Below are positions 51,566 through 61,525 of a stretch of DNA of 64,000 bases, one piece after another. Every line of letters starts with the position of its first letter. Within the stretch, counting starts at the first letter, position 1. Source of the stretch: Syntrophaceae bacterium (GTDB lineage Bacteria > Desulfobacterota > Syntrophia > Syntrophales > Smithellaceae). The stretch lies in NCBI GenBank assembly GCA_018436925.1, contig JAHDKI010000020.1, positions 151,501 through 215,500 on the forward strand. The letters run 5' to 3'. The translations under genes were made by a program, and so were the position numbers. Under the pieces are notes generated by a model that worked only from the letters and a program-made list of their open reading frames with translations, did not search any database and was not told the origin of the DNA.

Positions 51566-52491
51566 TCGTTGCCTCCGCTTAACAGATATAAAAGCGCCAT
51601 CCGGACGGCGACCCCGTTTGCGACCTGATCCAGAATGACGGAAAAACCGGAATCATCGGCGATATCGGGCGAAATTTCGACGCCCCGATTGATGGGACCG
51701 GGATGCATGACAATCGCGTCGGATTTGGCCAGTTTGAAATTGGTGCGATTCAGACAGTAGCGCTGGGCGTATTCCCGCAGCGAAGGGAAAAGATTCTGTT
51801 TCTGGCGTTCGAGCTGAATGCGCAGCATCATGACGACGTCCGCGTCGACAATGGCGTCTTCAATGCGGGTGAACGCTTCGACGCCCATCTTTTCGATGTC
51901 GCGCGGCATCATAGTGGCCGGGCCGGCCACGACCACCCGGGCCCCCATTTTGTTGAGGCCGTAGATATTGGAGCGGGCCACGCGGCTGTGCTGAATGTCG
52001 CCCACCAGGGCGATTTTCAAGCCCGCGATCCGGCCTTTCTTCTCCCGGATGGTCATCATATCTAAAAGCGCCTGGGAGGGATGCTCGTGCGCCCCGTCTC
52101 CGGCGTTGATGATGGATTGGCGGACCAGCCCGGCCAGAAGGTGAGGCGCGCCCGCGGCGCTGTGGCGCAACACGATGATGTCGGGGTTCATGGCTTCCAG
52201 ATTACGGGCCGTGTCGATGAGGGTTTCGCCTTTGACGACGGAGCTGGTCGAGGCGGAAATGTTGATCGTATCCGCGCTGAGACGCTTTCCCGCGATTTCA
52301 AAGGAGGTCCGGGTGCGGGTGCTGGCTTCGTAAAAAAGGTTGATGATGCTCTTGCCGCGCAGTGTCGGCACTTTTTTGATGTCCCGGGTGGATATTTCCA
52401 GAAACGATTCTGCCGTTTCGAGGATCAGGTGAATTTCATCCACCGTCAGGTCGGCCATGCCGAGAATGTCTTTTTTGGTAAGTTTTGTCAT
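51562..52491 (-). CDS. pyrB: Aspartate carbamoyltransferase catalytic subunit
   Basis: 309 aa from ATG 52491; a TTG start 11 codons upstream would overlap the pyrR stop, but the shorter form matches usual PyrB length. [12 protein letters not shown] is the carbamoyl-phosphate loop. [12 protein letters not shown] and [10 protein letters not shown] are the later active-site blocks. It condenses carbamoyl phosphate with aspartate. No pyrI regulatory subunit gene is nearby, which fits control by PyrR attenuation instead. Confidence 0.96.
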   Translation of the reverse strand: MTKLTKKDILGMADLTVDEIHLILETAESFLEISTRDIKKVPTLRGKSIINLFYEASTRTRTSFEIAGKRLSADTINISASTSSVVKGETLIDTARNLEAMNPDIIVLRHSAAGAPHLLAGLVRQSIINAGDGAHEHPSQALLDMMTIREKKGRIAGLKIALVGDIQHSRVARSNIYGLNKMGARVVVAGPATMMPRDIEKMGVEAFTRIEDAIVDADVVMMLRIQLERQKQNLFPSLREYAQRYCLNRTNFKLAKSDAIVMHPGPINRGVEISPDIADDSGFSVILDQVANGVAVRMALLYLLSGGNE

Positions 52492-52520
52492 AGAGTCAAG
52501 CCTTGCGTGATGGGTGACAA

Positions 52521-53200
<680 letters not shown>

Positions 53201-53210
53201 GGGTTTTTAT

Positions 53211-53243
53211 CCTTTTTCAATCTCTCGGGATTGACTTAAAAGG
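53211..53243 (-). promoter_or_regulatory. PyrR-binding anti-antiterminator hairpin
   Basis: On the minus strand CCTTTT pairs with AAAAGG, and inside it CAATC pairs with GATTG, leaving the hexaloop CCGAGA. The core AATCCCGAGAGATT fits the PyrR consensus ARUCCNGNGAGGYU at all but one position, where a U-G pair is replaced by U-A. When the hairpin is open, its AAAAGG arm could pair with CCTTT of the terminator, forming the antiterminator. It lies 7 bases after the predicted transcription start. Confidence 0.78.
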
Positions 53244-53256
53244 TTCAATTTGGGGT

Positions 53257-53285
53257 GTCATACATGAGGGGCGGATTTGTGTCAA
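53257..53285 (-). promoter_or_regulatory. Promoter of the pyr operon
   Basis: On the minus strand TTGACA (53285-53280) and TATGAC (53262-53257) are separated by 17 bases. Transcription would start near 53250, just before the PyrR hairpin. It lies in the gap after the lepB stop. Confidence 0.7.
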
Positions 53286-53314
53286 GACAAAAGAATCCCC
53301 TTCAGCCGCGCGAT

Positions 53315-53947
53315 TCAGTTGAGAGCGCGGCCGATTCGGTTCCAACGGATTTTCGAGAAAAAACCGCCTTCGGCGTCCGCATCAAATGAAAAGTAGATAA
53401 ACGAGGCGCGGCCCTGGACATCGGCCAGATTCACAAAACCCCAGAAACGGCTGTCGAGGCTTTCGTCGCGATTATCCCCCATGACGAAAATCGATTGCGG
53501 CGGGACCACGACGGGGCCGAAGTTGTCGCGCCGCTGCAAAACCGCGGGATAGACGACCGGATCCGAATAAATGCCGAAGCCGTCGTGGACTTCGCGGTCG
53601 TTTAGGTAGAGGGTTTTGTTTTTGATTTCGATTTTATCTCCCGCCACGCCGACGACTCTTTTGACGAAATCCTTGGATCGATCTTCAGGGTAGATGAAAA
53701 TCACCATTTCGCCCCTTTTGGGTTCTGATATGGGAATCACTGTTTTTCGAAACAAAGGCAGTTTGATTCCGTAGATGACCTTGTTGGCGATGATTCGGTC
53801 GCCGACCAGCAGTGTCGGCACCATGGAGCGTGAGGGAATCGCATAATTACCGATTAAGAACGCACGCACGACGCCGGCGATCAACAGCGCGACAATAACG
53901 ACTTCAATGGTTTCCTGAAATTTGGATCGTGATTTTTTGTCGTCCAT
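53315..53947 (-). CDS. lepB: Signal peptidase I (first of two)
   Basis: 210 aa. One membrane segment (about 13-32) precedes PSRSMVPTLLVGD, with the catalytic Ser41. DFVKRVVGVAGDKI carries the lysine of the Ser-Lys dyad, and VMGDNRDESLDSRFWG is the last family box. It cleaves signal peptides on the outer face of the inner membrane. A closely similar gene lies 95 bp upstream on the same strand, an evident tandem duplication. It has lost the lysine-rich N-terminal tail of its neighbour. Confidence 0.93.
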   Translation of the reverse strand: MDDKKSRSKFQETIEVVIVALLIAGVVRAFLIGNYAIPSRSMVPTLLVGDRIIANKVIYGIKLPLFRKTVIPISEPKRGEMVIFIYPEDRSKDFVKRVVGVAGDKIEIKNKTLYLNDREVHDGFGIYSDPVVYPAVLQRRDNFGPVVVPPQSIFVMGDNRDESLDSRFWGFVNLADVQGRASFIYFSFDADAEGGFFSKIRWNRIGRALN

Positions 53948-54042
53948 GAGTGTCTCCCTTCGGATGCCGCCGCTGCGCGGAAAATACTATAGCGCCTGGA
54001 CGACGGCCGCAATCCGGCCCGGGATGCCCAGGCGGACGGGGA

Positions 54043-54705
54043 TCAATGCAGCAGGTGTCCCAGACGTTTCCAGCGCAATGAGAAGTCGTCGCTGTTCCAC
54101 GACCAGTAAATGATCAGCGCTTTCCCCTCGACGTCGGGAAGGCTGACAAAACCCCAGTAGCGGCTGTCCGCGCTTTCATCGCGGTTGTCGCCCATGACGA
54201 AAAGAGAGTCCGCAGGGACGGTGACCGGTCCGAAATTGTCACGCACATTGTCCTGTAGAATCTGAGGATCGCTATAGATGCCGTAAGCATCCTCATAGCG
54301 CTGATCGTTGATGTAAATTTTTTTATTTCGAATCTCGATTTTGTCTCCGGCCACGCCGATGACGCGCTTGATGTAGTCCTTGGACCGGTCTTCCGGATAG
54401 ATGAAAACGATGATGTCTCCCCGCTTCGGATCGGTGATGGGAAGGATGGTTTTGCGGATCACGGGAATTTTTACGCCGTAGATGAATTTGTTGACCAGCA
54501 GGTGATCTCCGACGAGCAACGTCGGCACCATTGAGCGCGACGGAATTTTATAAGCTTGCACGACAAAGGTCCGAATGACCGCGGCAATCAGGATCGCGAT
54601 TAAAATCGCTTCGATATATTCCTGAATTTTGGATTTGGTTTTGGGGGGCTCTTTGGCGGAGGCCTTTTTCTTGCTTTCTTTTTCTTCTTTAACCTTTTTT
54701 TTCAT
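54043..54705 (-). CDS. lepB: Signal peptidase I (second of two)
   Basis: 220 aa. It starts with about 27 mostly charged residues (KKKVKEEKESKKK), then one membrane segment. PSRSMVPTLLVGD (catalytic Ser58), DYIKRVIGVAGDKI (lysine) and VMGDNRDESADSRYWG follow. The boxes are nearly identical to those of the copy downstream. Two intact copies may divide substrates, as in some Gram-positive and deltaproteobacterial genomes. It follows the DUF456 gene by 15 bp and belongs to the secDF operon. Confidence 0.93.
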   Translation of the reverse strand: MKKKVKEEKESKKKASAKEPPKTKSKIQEYIEAILIAILIAAVIRTFVVQAYKIPSRSMVPTLLVGDHLLVNKFIYGVKIPVIRKTILPITDPKRGDIIVFIYPEDRSKDYIKRVIGVAGDKIEIRNKKIYINDQRYEDAYGIYSDPQILQDNVRDNFGPVTVPADSLFVMGDNRDESADSRYWGFVSLPDVEGKALIIYWSWNSDDFSLRWKRLGHLLH

Positions 54706-54720
54706 GATCCGTGCAAACCT

Positions 54721-55233
54721 TCAGTCGTAAATATGGGTGAGGGCGATGAAAATCATGGCCAGCGACCACAGGCCTTTGAGCGTCTTCTGGCCGATCATGC
54801 CGAGCATTTTCGGCCAAGACGCCTGATGCGGCGATTTCAGGCGGGCTTGGCGGGACAGTTCCATGACAACCATGCCGGCAAGAGAGCCCAGAAAAAAACC
54901 GCTCCAAATGCCCAGGCCCAGGAAAAACGGGGCAAGAAGCGCCATCAAGAGAAATCCGCCCAGAAGCGCGCCGACCAAAGACTTTCTGGTGACCGGCGGA
55001 TGATGGATGCTTGTGAGGCTAAGAAGAAAATCAATCGCTTCCGCCGCCAGCGCCACCAGCAAAAGAGCCAGTATAACTTTCCATCCGAGGTGTTCAAATC
55101 CGGTCGCAAGCGAAAAGACGGTTACGTCCAGAAAAATGAGCAACGTGCCCGGCAGGCCGTAGAGATTCAGATACAACCCGATAAACAGGACGGCGATAAA
55201 GACCGCGAAACCCGCCGGCGCCAGCGCAGCCAA
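54721..55233 (-). CDS. DUF456 membrane protein
   Basis: 170 aa from a TTG at 55233, one base after the secF stop with AAGGA upstream. A frame opening 13 codons earlier would overlap secF. The protein is nearly all membrane: four to five helices with the glycine-rich SLVGALLGGFLL and FLGLGIWSGFFLGSLAGMVVMEL blocks of DUF456. The family has no known function. Its place between secF and the signal peptidases only shows co-transcription with secretion genes. Confidence 0.8.
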   Translation of the reverse strand: MAALAPAGFAVFIAVLFIGLYLNLYGLPGTLLIFLDVTVFSLATGFEHLGWKVILALLLVALAAEAIDFLLSLTSIHHPPVTRKSLVGALLGGFLLMALLAPFFLGLGIWSGFFLGSLAGMVVMELSRQARLKSPHQASWPKMLGMIGQKTLKGLWSLAMIFIALTHIYD

Positions 55234-55234
55234 T

Positions 55235-56149
55235 TTAGCTTTTCCTTTGCTTGGGCAGATGAAATCGTTCAAAAAACAACACGATCGTGCAGGCGATGAA
55301 GATCGACGAATAAGTGCCGATCACCACGCCGACCAGAAGGGCGAAGGCCAGATCGTGAATGACGGGGCCCCCGAAAAAATACAGGGCCAGAACCGTCAGA
55401 AAGACGGTCAATGATGTCAGGATGGTCCGGCTTAGCGTCTGGTTGATGCTGAGGTTGATGATGTCTCCCAGTTTTTTGCGCGGGTTGAGCTTGACGTTTT
55501 CCCGGATACGGTCCAAAACGACGATGGTGTCGTTGATGGAAAAACCGATGATGAAAAACAGGGCTGCCAGAATGGAAATACTGAATTCCATTCGCAATAC
55601 CGCGATGACGCCGATAATGATCAACACGTCGTGAATAAGCGCGACGACCGCTCCCAGACCGTAGCGGAATTCAAAACGCCAGGCGATGTAAACGAGCATG
55701 GCGATCCAGGACAGGACCACCGCCAAGATAGCCTTGCGGCGGAAGTCCGAGCCCACCTTGGAGCCGACGACTTCAACACGCCGGATTTCATAGTCTTTGC
55801 CGAATGTGTTGGTCAAAGGCGTTTCCAGGTTGGCGGCCATCACTTCCTTCTCCGAGAAGGATTCCGTTGAGCGGATTAAAAATTCATTTTCACCGAACTG
55901 CTGGATGATGCTGCTTTCCAGATTGGTGGACTTTAAAGCGGTACGAATATCATCGGCTGTGATCTGCTTGGTGAATTTGACCTGAATAATGGAACCGCCC
56001 GCAAAGTCGATGCCGAGGTTAAGCCCGCCCTGAAACGCGATGGCGCCCAGGCTCAGGACGATCAGGGCGACCGAAAAGATAATCGCGTATTTCATTTTTC
56101 CGACAAAATCCAGATTGGTGCCGGGTTTGATGATTTCCATGAACTTCAT
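55235..56149 (-). CDS. secF: Protein translocase subunit SecF
   Basis: 304 aa. NLGIDFAGGSIIQVKF near residue 48 is the D/FAGG motif. Six membrane segments are present, and FFIIGFSINDTIVVLDRIREN near 205-225 is the signature RND-type helix. With SecD it uses the proton gradient to pull preproteins across the inner membrane. It lies 26 bp after secD. Confidence 0.96.
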   Translation of the reverse strand: MKFMEIIKPGTNLDFVGKMKYAIIFSVALIVLSLGAIAFQGGLNLGIDFAGGSIIQVKFTKQITADDIRTALKSTNLESSIIQQFGENEFLIRSTESFSEKEVMAANLETPLTNTFGKDYEIRRVEVVGSKVGSDFRRKAILAVVLSWIAMLVYIAWRFEFRYGLGAVVALIHDVLIIIGVIAVLRMEFSISILAALFFIIGFSINDTIVVLDRIRENVKLNPRKKLGDIINLSINQTLSRTILTSLTVFLTVLALYFFGGPVIHDLAFALLVGVVIGTYSSIFIACTIVLFFERFHLPKQRKS

Positions 56150-56175
56150 AAGGTATCTCCTGCGTGCGCGTGAAT

Positions 56176-57762
56176 TTAAATGCTGAGTTTTTTCACATTA
56201 AAGTTCCAGGTCACATAATCGAAGATCAACCGGGTTACGAAGACGGCCGTAAAAAGGCTTGCCAGAAGACCGATGATCAGCGTCACCGCGAAGCCCTTGA
56301 TGGGGCCGGTGCCGAAGATGATCAGGAAAACGGCGGAGACGATGCCGGTGATATGCGTATCGAGAATGGTAATGAATGCCTTGCTGTAGCCGGTGTCGAT
56401 CGCCAGCCGGATGGTTTTTCCGGTGCGCAGTTCCTCGCGGATGCGCTCGAAGATCAGAATGTTGGCGTCCACCGCGACGCCGACGGTAAGCAGAATGCCG
56501 GCGATGCCCGGCAGAGTCAGCGTTCCGCGCAGGGCTGCCATCACGCCCAAAAGCAAAAAGACGTTGATGATCAGGGCCAGATCGGCAATCGATCCGGACA
56601 GCCGGTAATAGAAGACCATGAAAATGATGACAAAAATGGAGCCGATAATGGTGGCCCAGATGCCCTGGCGGATGGAGTCGCTGCCCAGAGACGGTCCGAC
56701 GGTTCGTTCTTCAAGAATGTTAACCGGAGCGGGCAGAGCGCCGGCGCGAAGCACGATCGCCAGGTCGCGGGCCTCGTCCATGGTGAAGTTGCCGGTGATT
56801 TCCGCCTGTCCGCCGGAGATGCGTTCGCGGATCTGCGGCGCGGAATGAACCACGCCGTCGAGCACGATGGCCAGATGCTTGCGGACGTTTTCATTGGTAA
56901 TACGGTCGAAATCCGCCGCGCCCTGCGCATTGAATTTAAGTGAGACGGTGGGTTCGCCGAATCGATCGCCGATCTGCACCCGGGCGGTTTCCAGAGAGGC
57001 GCCGGTGAGCAGGGCTTTGTTCTTAAGCAGATAGGGCGTTCTGCCCGCGCCGCTTCCGGCCGGACCGTAGGCAATGACCGACCCTTCGGGCACAAGGCCT
57101 CGCAGGGCTTCCTCCAGGGAGTTTTCTTCGTCCACCAACTTGAATTCCAGAAGAGCCGTTTTGCCGATGAGGTTTTTGGCCCGGTCCGGATCCTTGATTC
57201 CCGGCAACTGAACCATAATCCGGTCGTCTCCCTGCGGAACGATTTCCGGCTCGGCGATGCCGAACTGGTCCACGCGGTTGCGGATCGTTTCCAGTGAATG
57301 TTCGACGGTCAGCTTCTTCATTTCGGCGGCGCGTTTTTCCTGGAGCGTCAGGGTGACAAGCAGGGAATCCCCCTGTTTTGTCGAAGAGGCCTCAAATTCG
57401 GGGTATTGCTCTTTGAGCAGATTGTCGAGATCGGTTTTGCCGGCCGGATCGGGCAGCTCCATCGTCATGGAGGCGCCCTCGGCTTTTTTCAAATTGCGGA
57501 AACGCACCTTCCGATCCATCAGGGATTCTTTCAGGTCGTTGGCCCGGCGTTCAACCATGTCTTCGAGAGCCCGGTCGGTGTCGATTTCCAGCACGAGATG
57601 CATGCCGCCTTGCAAATCCAGTCCCAGGTGAATCTTTTCTTTGGCCAAATAACGGTTCCATGGCGCCGGAATGTCCGCGACAAAAGTCGGCAGAAGAAAG
57701 TACAACGCGGCAAGACACACAATGACCGTTATGGATAACCTGATCTTGAGAGACTTGAACAT
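56176..57762 (-). CDS. secD: Protein translocase subunit SecD
   Basis: 528 aa. HLGLDLQGGMHLVLEID near residue 46 is the SecD counterpart of the SecF motif. A large periplasmic P1 domain follows. ILLTVGVAVDANILIFERIREEL near 405-427 is the conserved helix 4 with its aspartate. Six membrane segments are visible. It stands between yajC and secF, the standard order of this operon. Confidence 0.97.
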   Translation of the reverse strand: MFKSLKIRLSITVIVCLAALYFLLPTFVADIPAPWNRYLAKEKIHLGLDLQGGMHLVLEIDTDRALEDMVERRANDLKESLMDRKVRFRNLKKAEGASMTMELPDPAGKTDLDNLLKEQYPEFEASSTKQGDSLLVTLTLQEKRAAEMKKLTVEHSLETIRNRVDQFGIAEPEIVPQGDDRIMVQLPGIKDPDRAKNLIGKTALLEFKLVDEENSLEEALRGLVPEGSVIAYGPAGSGAGRTPYLLKNKALLTGASLETARVQIGDRFGEPTVSLKFNAQGAADFDRITNENVRKHLAIVLDGVVHSAPQIRERISGGQAEITGNFTMDEARDLAIVLRAGALPAPVNILEERTVGPSLGSDSIRQGIWATIIGSIFVIIFMVFYYRLSGSIADLALIINVFLLLGVMAALRGTLTLPGIAGILLTVGVAVDANILIFERIREELRTGKTIRLAIDTGYSKAFITILDTHITGIVSAVFLIIFGTGPIKGFAVTLIIGLLASLFTAVFVTRLIFDYVTWNFNVKKLSI

Positions 57763-57780
57763 GAATGGCCCCTTTCCGGA

Positions 57781-58137
57781 TTATGGTTTGGTGGCGGTAG
57801 GCGCCGGCGAACCCGCTTTCTGAACGATCGCGCCGATGGCGCTGCGCGCGACTTTGATTCTTACCTTGTCGGCGATTTCAAGCGTGACGATGGTATCGGC
57901 CAGGCCGGTGACTTTGCCGTGAATGCCGCCGGTAGTCATGACCATGTCGCCGTAGGCAAGATTATCGAGCATGGCTTTGAGTTCTTTTTGTTTTTTCTGC
58001 TGCGGACGGATCAATAGAAAATAGAAGATGACGAAGATCACCACCATCATAATGATGAAGCTCCAGTCACCGAATCCGCCTGCCTGTCCTCCCGGGGCGC
58101 CCTGGCCTCCGCCCATTGCATATGCTTGTGATATCAA
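57781..58137 (-). CDS. yajC: Preprotein translocase subunit YajC
   Basis: 118 aa from a TTG at 58137 with AAGGAGG 8 bases upstream. A glycine-rich start precedes one membrane segment (WSFIIMMVVIFVIFYFLLIRPQQKKQKE, which contains the family motif RPQQKK). The cytoplasmic GDMVMTTGGIHGKVTGL block follows. YajC binds SecDF. The C-terminal alanine/proline tail is variable. Confidence 0.95.
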   Translation of the reverse strand: MISQAYAMGGGQGAPGGQAGGFGDWSFIIMMVVIFVIFYFLLIRPQQKKQKELKAMLDNLAYGDMVMTTGGIHGKVTGLADTIVTLEIADKVRIKVARSAIGAIVQKAGSPAPTATKP

Positions 58138-58170
58138 TTTCGTTTCCTCCTTACGTTTTGTCGCTCTTTA

Positions 58171-59280
58171 TCAGAAAATCTCTTGATTTTGAAAGTCTTT
58201 TTGAAACGCCGCAAAATCATCCCTCCGGAGGGCTTCCCGGATGTTTTCCATCAGGCGCATGTAGAAGCGGATATTGTGAAGAGTGTTCAATATCATCGCC
58301 AGAATTTCTCCGGCGACATACAGATGCCGCAAATAGCCCCTGGAAAAATTTTTACAGGTGTAACAATCGCATGTTTCATCAAGCGGGGCGGTATCCTCCC
58401 GCCAGCGGGCGTTTTTTATAACAATCTTTTCTTTATTTGTAAACAACAATCCATGGCGGGCGCAGCGAGTCGGCATGACGCAGTCAAAAAGATCGATGCC
58501 GCAGGAAACGCCGTGGACAATATCGGCCGGCGTGCCCACGCCCATGAGGTATCGGGGCCGGCTTGCAGGCAGAAGCGGCGCGATTTCAGAGGTGACGGCA
58601 TACATCTGGTCTTTGGGTTCTCCCACGCTCACGCCGCCTAGCGCGTATCCGTCAAAATCAAGCCGTACAAGTTCTTCGAGAGACTGCCGACGCAGATCCA
58701 TAAACATACCGCCCTGAACGATGCCGAAAAGCGCCTGATGGTCGTTTTTCTTTGCTTCGCGGCACAGCGCGGCCCATTTTGTCGTGAGCGTCAGAGAGTC
58801 CAGCGTCTGCCGGCGCGTGGCGGGATACGGAGTGCACTCGTCGAGGCACATCATGATGTCGGAGCCGAGCGCTTCCTGAATTTCAATGGCTTTGGCCGGC
58901 GTCAACATGTGCAGGGAGCCGTCGATATGCGAACGGAACCGGACGCCGTCGGGCAGGATTTTTCTGAGCGCGCCCAATGAAAAAACCTGGAAACCGCCGC
59001 TGTCGGTCAGAATCGGGCCCGGCCAGTTCATAAATGAATGCAGGCCGCCCATTTTGCCGATGAGGTCATGGCCGGGGCGCAAATACAGGTGGTAGGTGTT
59101 GCCGAGGATCATCTGCGCGCCGCATGCCGAAAGATCGTCCGGCCGCAGCGCCTTGACGGTGCCCTGAGTCCCCACGGGCATGAACGCAGGGGTGTCGACC
59201 TCGCCGTGCGGCGTGGTGATTTTTCCCAGCCTGGCGCCGGTGGATCGGTCCTTTTTGATCAATTCAAATCCGAAGGGCAT
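58171..59280 (-). CDS. tgt: Queuine tRNA-ribosyltransferase
   Basis: 369 aa. DSGGFQVFSLG near residue 93 contains the nucleophile region, and MCLDECTPYP a further block. SVGEPKDQMYAV and RYLMGVGTPADIVHGV near 245 follow. The zinc site is CDCYTC with a downstream His near residue 335. It exchanges guanine 34 for preQ1 in tRNAs with GUN anticodons. It is 9 bp after queA, so two steps of queuosine synthesis are paired. Confidence 0.97.
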   Translation of the reverse strand: MPFGFELIKKDRSTGARLGKITTPHGEVDTPAFMPVGTQGTVKALRPDDLSACGAQMILGNTYHLYLRPGHDLIGKMGGLHSFMNWPGPILTDSGGFQVFSLGALRKILPDGVRFRSHIDGSLHMLTPAKAIEIQEALGSDIMMCLDECTPYPATRRQTLDSLTLTTKWAALCREAKKNDHQALFGIVQGGMFMDLRRQSLEELVRLDFDGYALGGVSVGEPKDQMYAVTSEIAPLLPASRPRYLMGVGTPADIVHGVSCGIDLFDCVMPTRCARHGLLFTNKEKIVIKNARWREDTAPLDETCDCYTCKNFSRGYLRHLYVAGEILAMILNTLHNIRFYMRLMENIREALRRDDFAAFQKDFQNQEIF

Positions 59281-59289
59281 ATCCCCATC

Positions 59290-60330
59290 CTAAATCATCA
59301 GCATGCAGTCGCCGTAGCTGTAAAACCGGTATTTTTCCGCTACCGCATGATCGTAGGCGCGTCGAACGAAATCGGCTCCGCCGAAAGCGCAAGCCAGCAG
59401 AAACAGGGACGATTCCGGCAGGTGAAAATTGGTCAAAAGCGCATCCACGCATTTGAATTGATAGCCGGGATAGATGTAGAGCCTTGTTTCGCCGGCGAGC
59501 GGTTGAAGGCGGCCTTCATCGTCGCAAGCCGTCTCCAGCGCGCGGGTCGAGGTGGTGCCCACGGCAATGACTCGCGAGGCGCGGTTGATGAGGTCGGCGC
59601 TGGCCTGTGAAATTTCAAACCGTTCGGGTTCCATTGCATGATCTTCCACCCGGCGCGCTTCCACGGGCATGAAAGTGCCGATTCCCACATGAAGGGTGAT
59701 CGGAGCAATGGCAACACCTTCGCAATACAGGTAGTCCAGGATATCCTGCGTGAAGTGCAGCCCCGCGGTCGGCGCGGCAATGGAGCCGGTACGGTCGGCG
59801 TAAACGGTCTGATAACGCTCCCGATCTTTGTTGGAGTTCGGGTCTGCGCCTTTTTTTCGCTTGATATAAGGGGGAAGGGGCGCCCGGCCGAACTTTTCGA
59901 GATGCCGGTCAAAACCGTCGGGCGCCGAGAAACACATTTCCCATTTCTTGTCGGAGAGTCTTGATGTGACGGTGGCCTTGCAACCGTGGCCCAGGTCGAT
60001 GGCGTCTCCTTCGGAGATGCGTTTTCCCGGGCGGGCCAGCACCTCCCAAATGTCGTGGTTTTCGGTTGCCTCTCGGCGGGTGATGAGAAGGATTTCGAGG
60101 ATCGCCCCGGTCGCTTTGCGGCCGTAGAGCCTGGCGGGCATCACCCGCGAGTTGTTGACGACGAGGACGTCTCCTTGTTGAAGATAGCGGGGAAGATCAA
60201 GAAAGCGGGCGTCGGAAAGCGAGCCGGAGGCGCGATCCATGACCAGCATGCGCGAGGCGTCCCTCTGTGCGCCGGGCTGTTGCGCGATGAGGTCTTCAGG
60301 CAGACGGTATGAAAAATCTTTGATATCCAT
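59290..60330 (-). CDS. queA: S-adenosylmethionine:tRNA ribosyltransferase-isomerase
   Basis: 346 aa. DFSYRLPEDLIAQQPGAQRDASRML is the standard start. VVNNSRVMPARLYGRK, AAPTAGLHFTQDIL and TLHVGIGTFMPV follow, with TNFHLPESSLFLLACAFGG near the end. It transfers the ribosyl part of SAM to preQ1-tRNA to form epoxyqueuosine. It is co-transcribed with tgt. Confidence 0.97.
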   Translation of the reverse strand: MDIKDFSYRLPEDLIAQQPGAQRDASRMLVMDRASGSLSDARFLDLPRYLQQGDVLVVNNSRVMPARLYGRKATGAILEILLITRREATENHDIWEVLARPGKRISEGDAIDLGHGCKATVTSRLSDKKWEMCFSAPDGFDRHLEKFGRAPLPPYIKRKKGADPNSNKDRERYQTVYADRTGSIAAPTAGLHFTQDILDYLYCEGVAIAPITLHVGIGTFMPVEARRVEDHAMEPERFEISQASADLINRASRVIAVGTTSTRALETACDDEGRLQPLAGETRLYIYPGYQFKCVDALLTNFHLPESSLFLLACAFGGADFVRRAYDHAVAEKYRFYSYGDCMLMI

Positions 60331-60400
60331 TGGGCGCCTTTGGCGAAAAAAAGTTTTGGAAAATAAGCAGAATCGGCGGGTAATGTCAATGAAATCTCTG

Positions 60401-60586
60401 TCAGCGCCTTCCCAGATAAAGCAGAATCAAACCCGCCGCGACGGTGCAGAAACCAATGATCCTCAAAGTCGAATCCGGAAGGGTCGTGATTTTAATCATG
60501 TAAGTTTTCAATTTATCCGGAACCGCCAGGTAGGGCAGGCCTTCCAGAATAAAAACCATTCCCAGAACGCATAGAAAGTAATCCAT
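60401..60586 (-). CDS. DUF2065 small membrane protein
   Basis: 61 aa with two membrane helices. MDYFLCVLGMVFILEGLPYLAVPDKLKTY is the DUF2065 signature, and LRIIGFCTVAAGLILLYLGRR closes it. The function is unknown; relatives in proteobacteria often lie near purA, hflC or mazG. It is 3 bp from mazG. Confidence 0.85.
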   Translation of the reverse strand: MDYFLCVLGMVFILEGLPYLAVPDKLKTYMIKITTLPDSTLRIIGFCTVAAGLILLYLGRR

Positions 60587-60589
60587 TTA

Positions 60590-61396
60590 CTATCCCTTTT
60601 TTTCCTTTGCTTCGTTCCACAGGGCGTCCATTTCTTCGAGGGACGCTTGTTTTGTCGTGCGGTTTAGAGCGGCCAGGCGGTCACGGATATAGGCGAATCG
60701 GCGAATAAACTTGGCAGTGGCGCGGTTTAGGGCTTTTTCCGCATCGACGTTCAGAAATCGGCTGAAGTTGACCAGCGCGAAAAAGAGATCCCCCAGTTCG
60801 TCTTCCATCTGATCCGGGCCGCCGTTTTGCCGGGCTCCGGCCAGTTCCCCGGCCTCTTCGGCGATCTTTTCCGCGACGCCGTCAAGGTCAGGCCAGTCAA
60901 AACCCATTTCAGCGGCAAGCCGGCCGGCCGTTTGGGCTTTTTGAAGCGCGGGCAGGGATCTGGGAATACGCAACAGAGGATCGTCGGAAGCATTTTGACC
61001 TCCGCGCTCGCTTTTTTTAATGTCCTGCCAGTTTGCTTTGACCTCTTCGACACCGGAGACTTTGACATCGCCGAAGACGTGAGGATGACGGCGGATCATT
61101 TTGTCGCGGATGTCTTCCATTACATCGGAGAGAGTGAATCGCCGCCGCTCGTTTTCAATCTCGGCGATAAACAGAATCTGAAACAGAAGATCGCCCAGCT
61201 CCTCGCGAAGATGCGCGGCGTCGTCTTCTTCCAAAGCATCAAGCACTTCGTGCGTTTCATCCAGCAGGTATCGTCCGATGTCGCGCGAGGTCTGTTTCTG
61301 ATCCCACGGGCATCCGTCCGGCGCGCGCAAGCGACGAATAAGCGCCACCAGGGCTTGCAAAGCTTCGGAAAAGTTGTCAGTCGCAAAATGGTTCAT
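60590..61396 (-). CDS. mazG: Nucleoside triphosphate pyrophosphohydrolase MazG
   Basis: 268 aa from ATG 61396 with GGAGG about 10 bases upstream; the open frame runs 45 codons further without family resemblance. Two MazG domains are present. The first has CPWDQKQTSRDIGRYLLDETHEV and HLREELGDLLFQILF (acidic metal-binding motif). The second has EKIAEEAGELAGA and DELGDLFFALVNF. It hydrolyses NTPs to NMPs and pyrophosphate. Confidence 0.95.
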   Translation of the reverse strand: MNHFATDNFSEALQALVALIRRLRAPDGCPWDQKQTSRDIGRYLLDETHEVLDALEEDDAAHLREELGDLLFQILFIAEIENERRRFTLSDVMEDIRDKMIRRHPHVFGDVKVSGVEEVKANWQDIKKSERGGQNASDDPLLRIPRSLPALQKAQTAGRLAAEMGFDWPDLDGVAEKIAEEAGELAGARQNGGPDQMEDELGDLFFALVNFSRFLNVDAEKALNRATAKFIRRFAYIRDRLAALNRTTKQASLEEMDALWNEAKEKKG

Positions 61397-61488
61397 GAAT
61401 TCGACCCTCCACAGTCCTTCAAAACCGGGTCCGCTAACTAACACAATTAACCCGGAGAGGCAATCACGGGATGCCGAGAATTGCCGTG

Positions 61489-61518
61489 TTGACAGGAGGT
61501 ATAAAACTTCTCTATAGT
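61489..61518 (+). promoter_or_regulatory. Promoter of the EamA transporter gene
   Basis: TTGACA and TATAGT are 18 bases apart. The -10 box ends 7 bases before the ATG, so transcription would start at or next to the start codon, giving a leaderless or nearly leaderless mRNA. GGAGG occurs only within the spacer, upstream of the expected transcript. Confidence 0.55.
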
Positions 61519-61525
61519 CGCCGCC

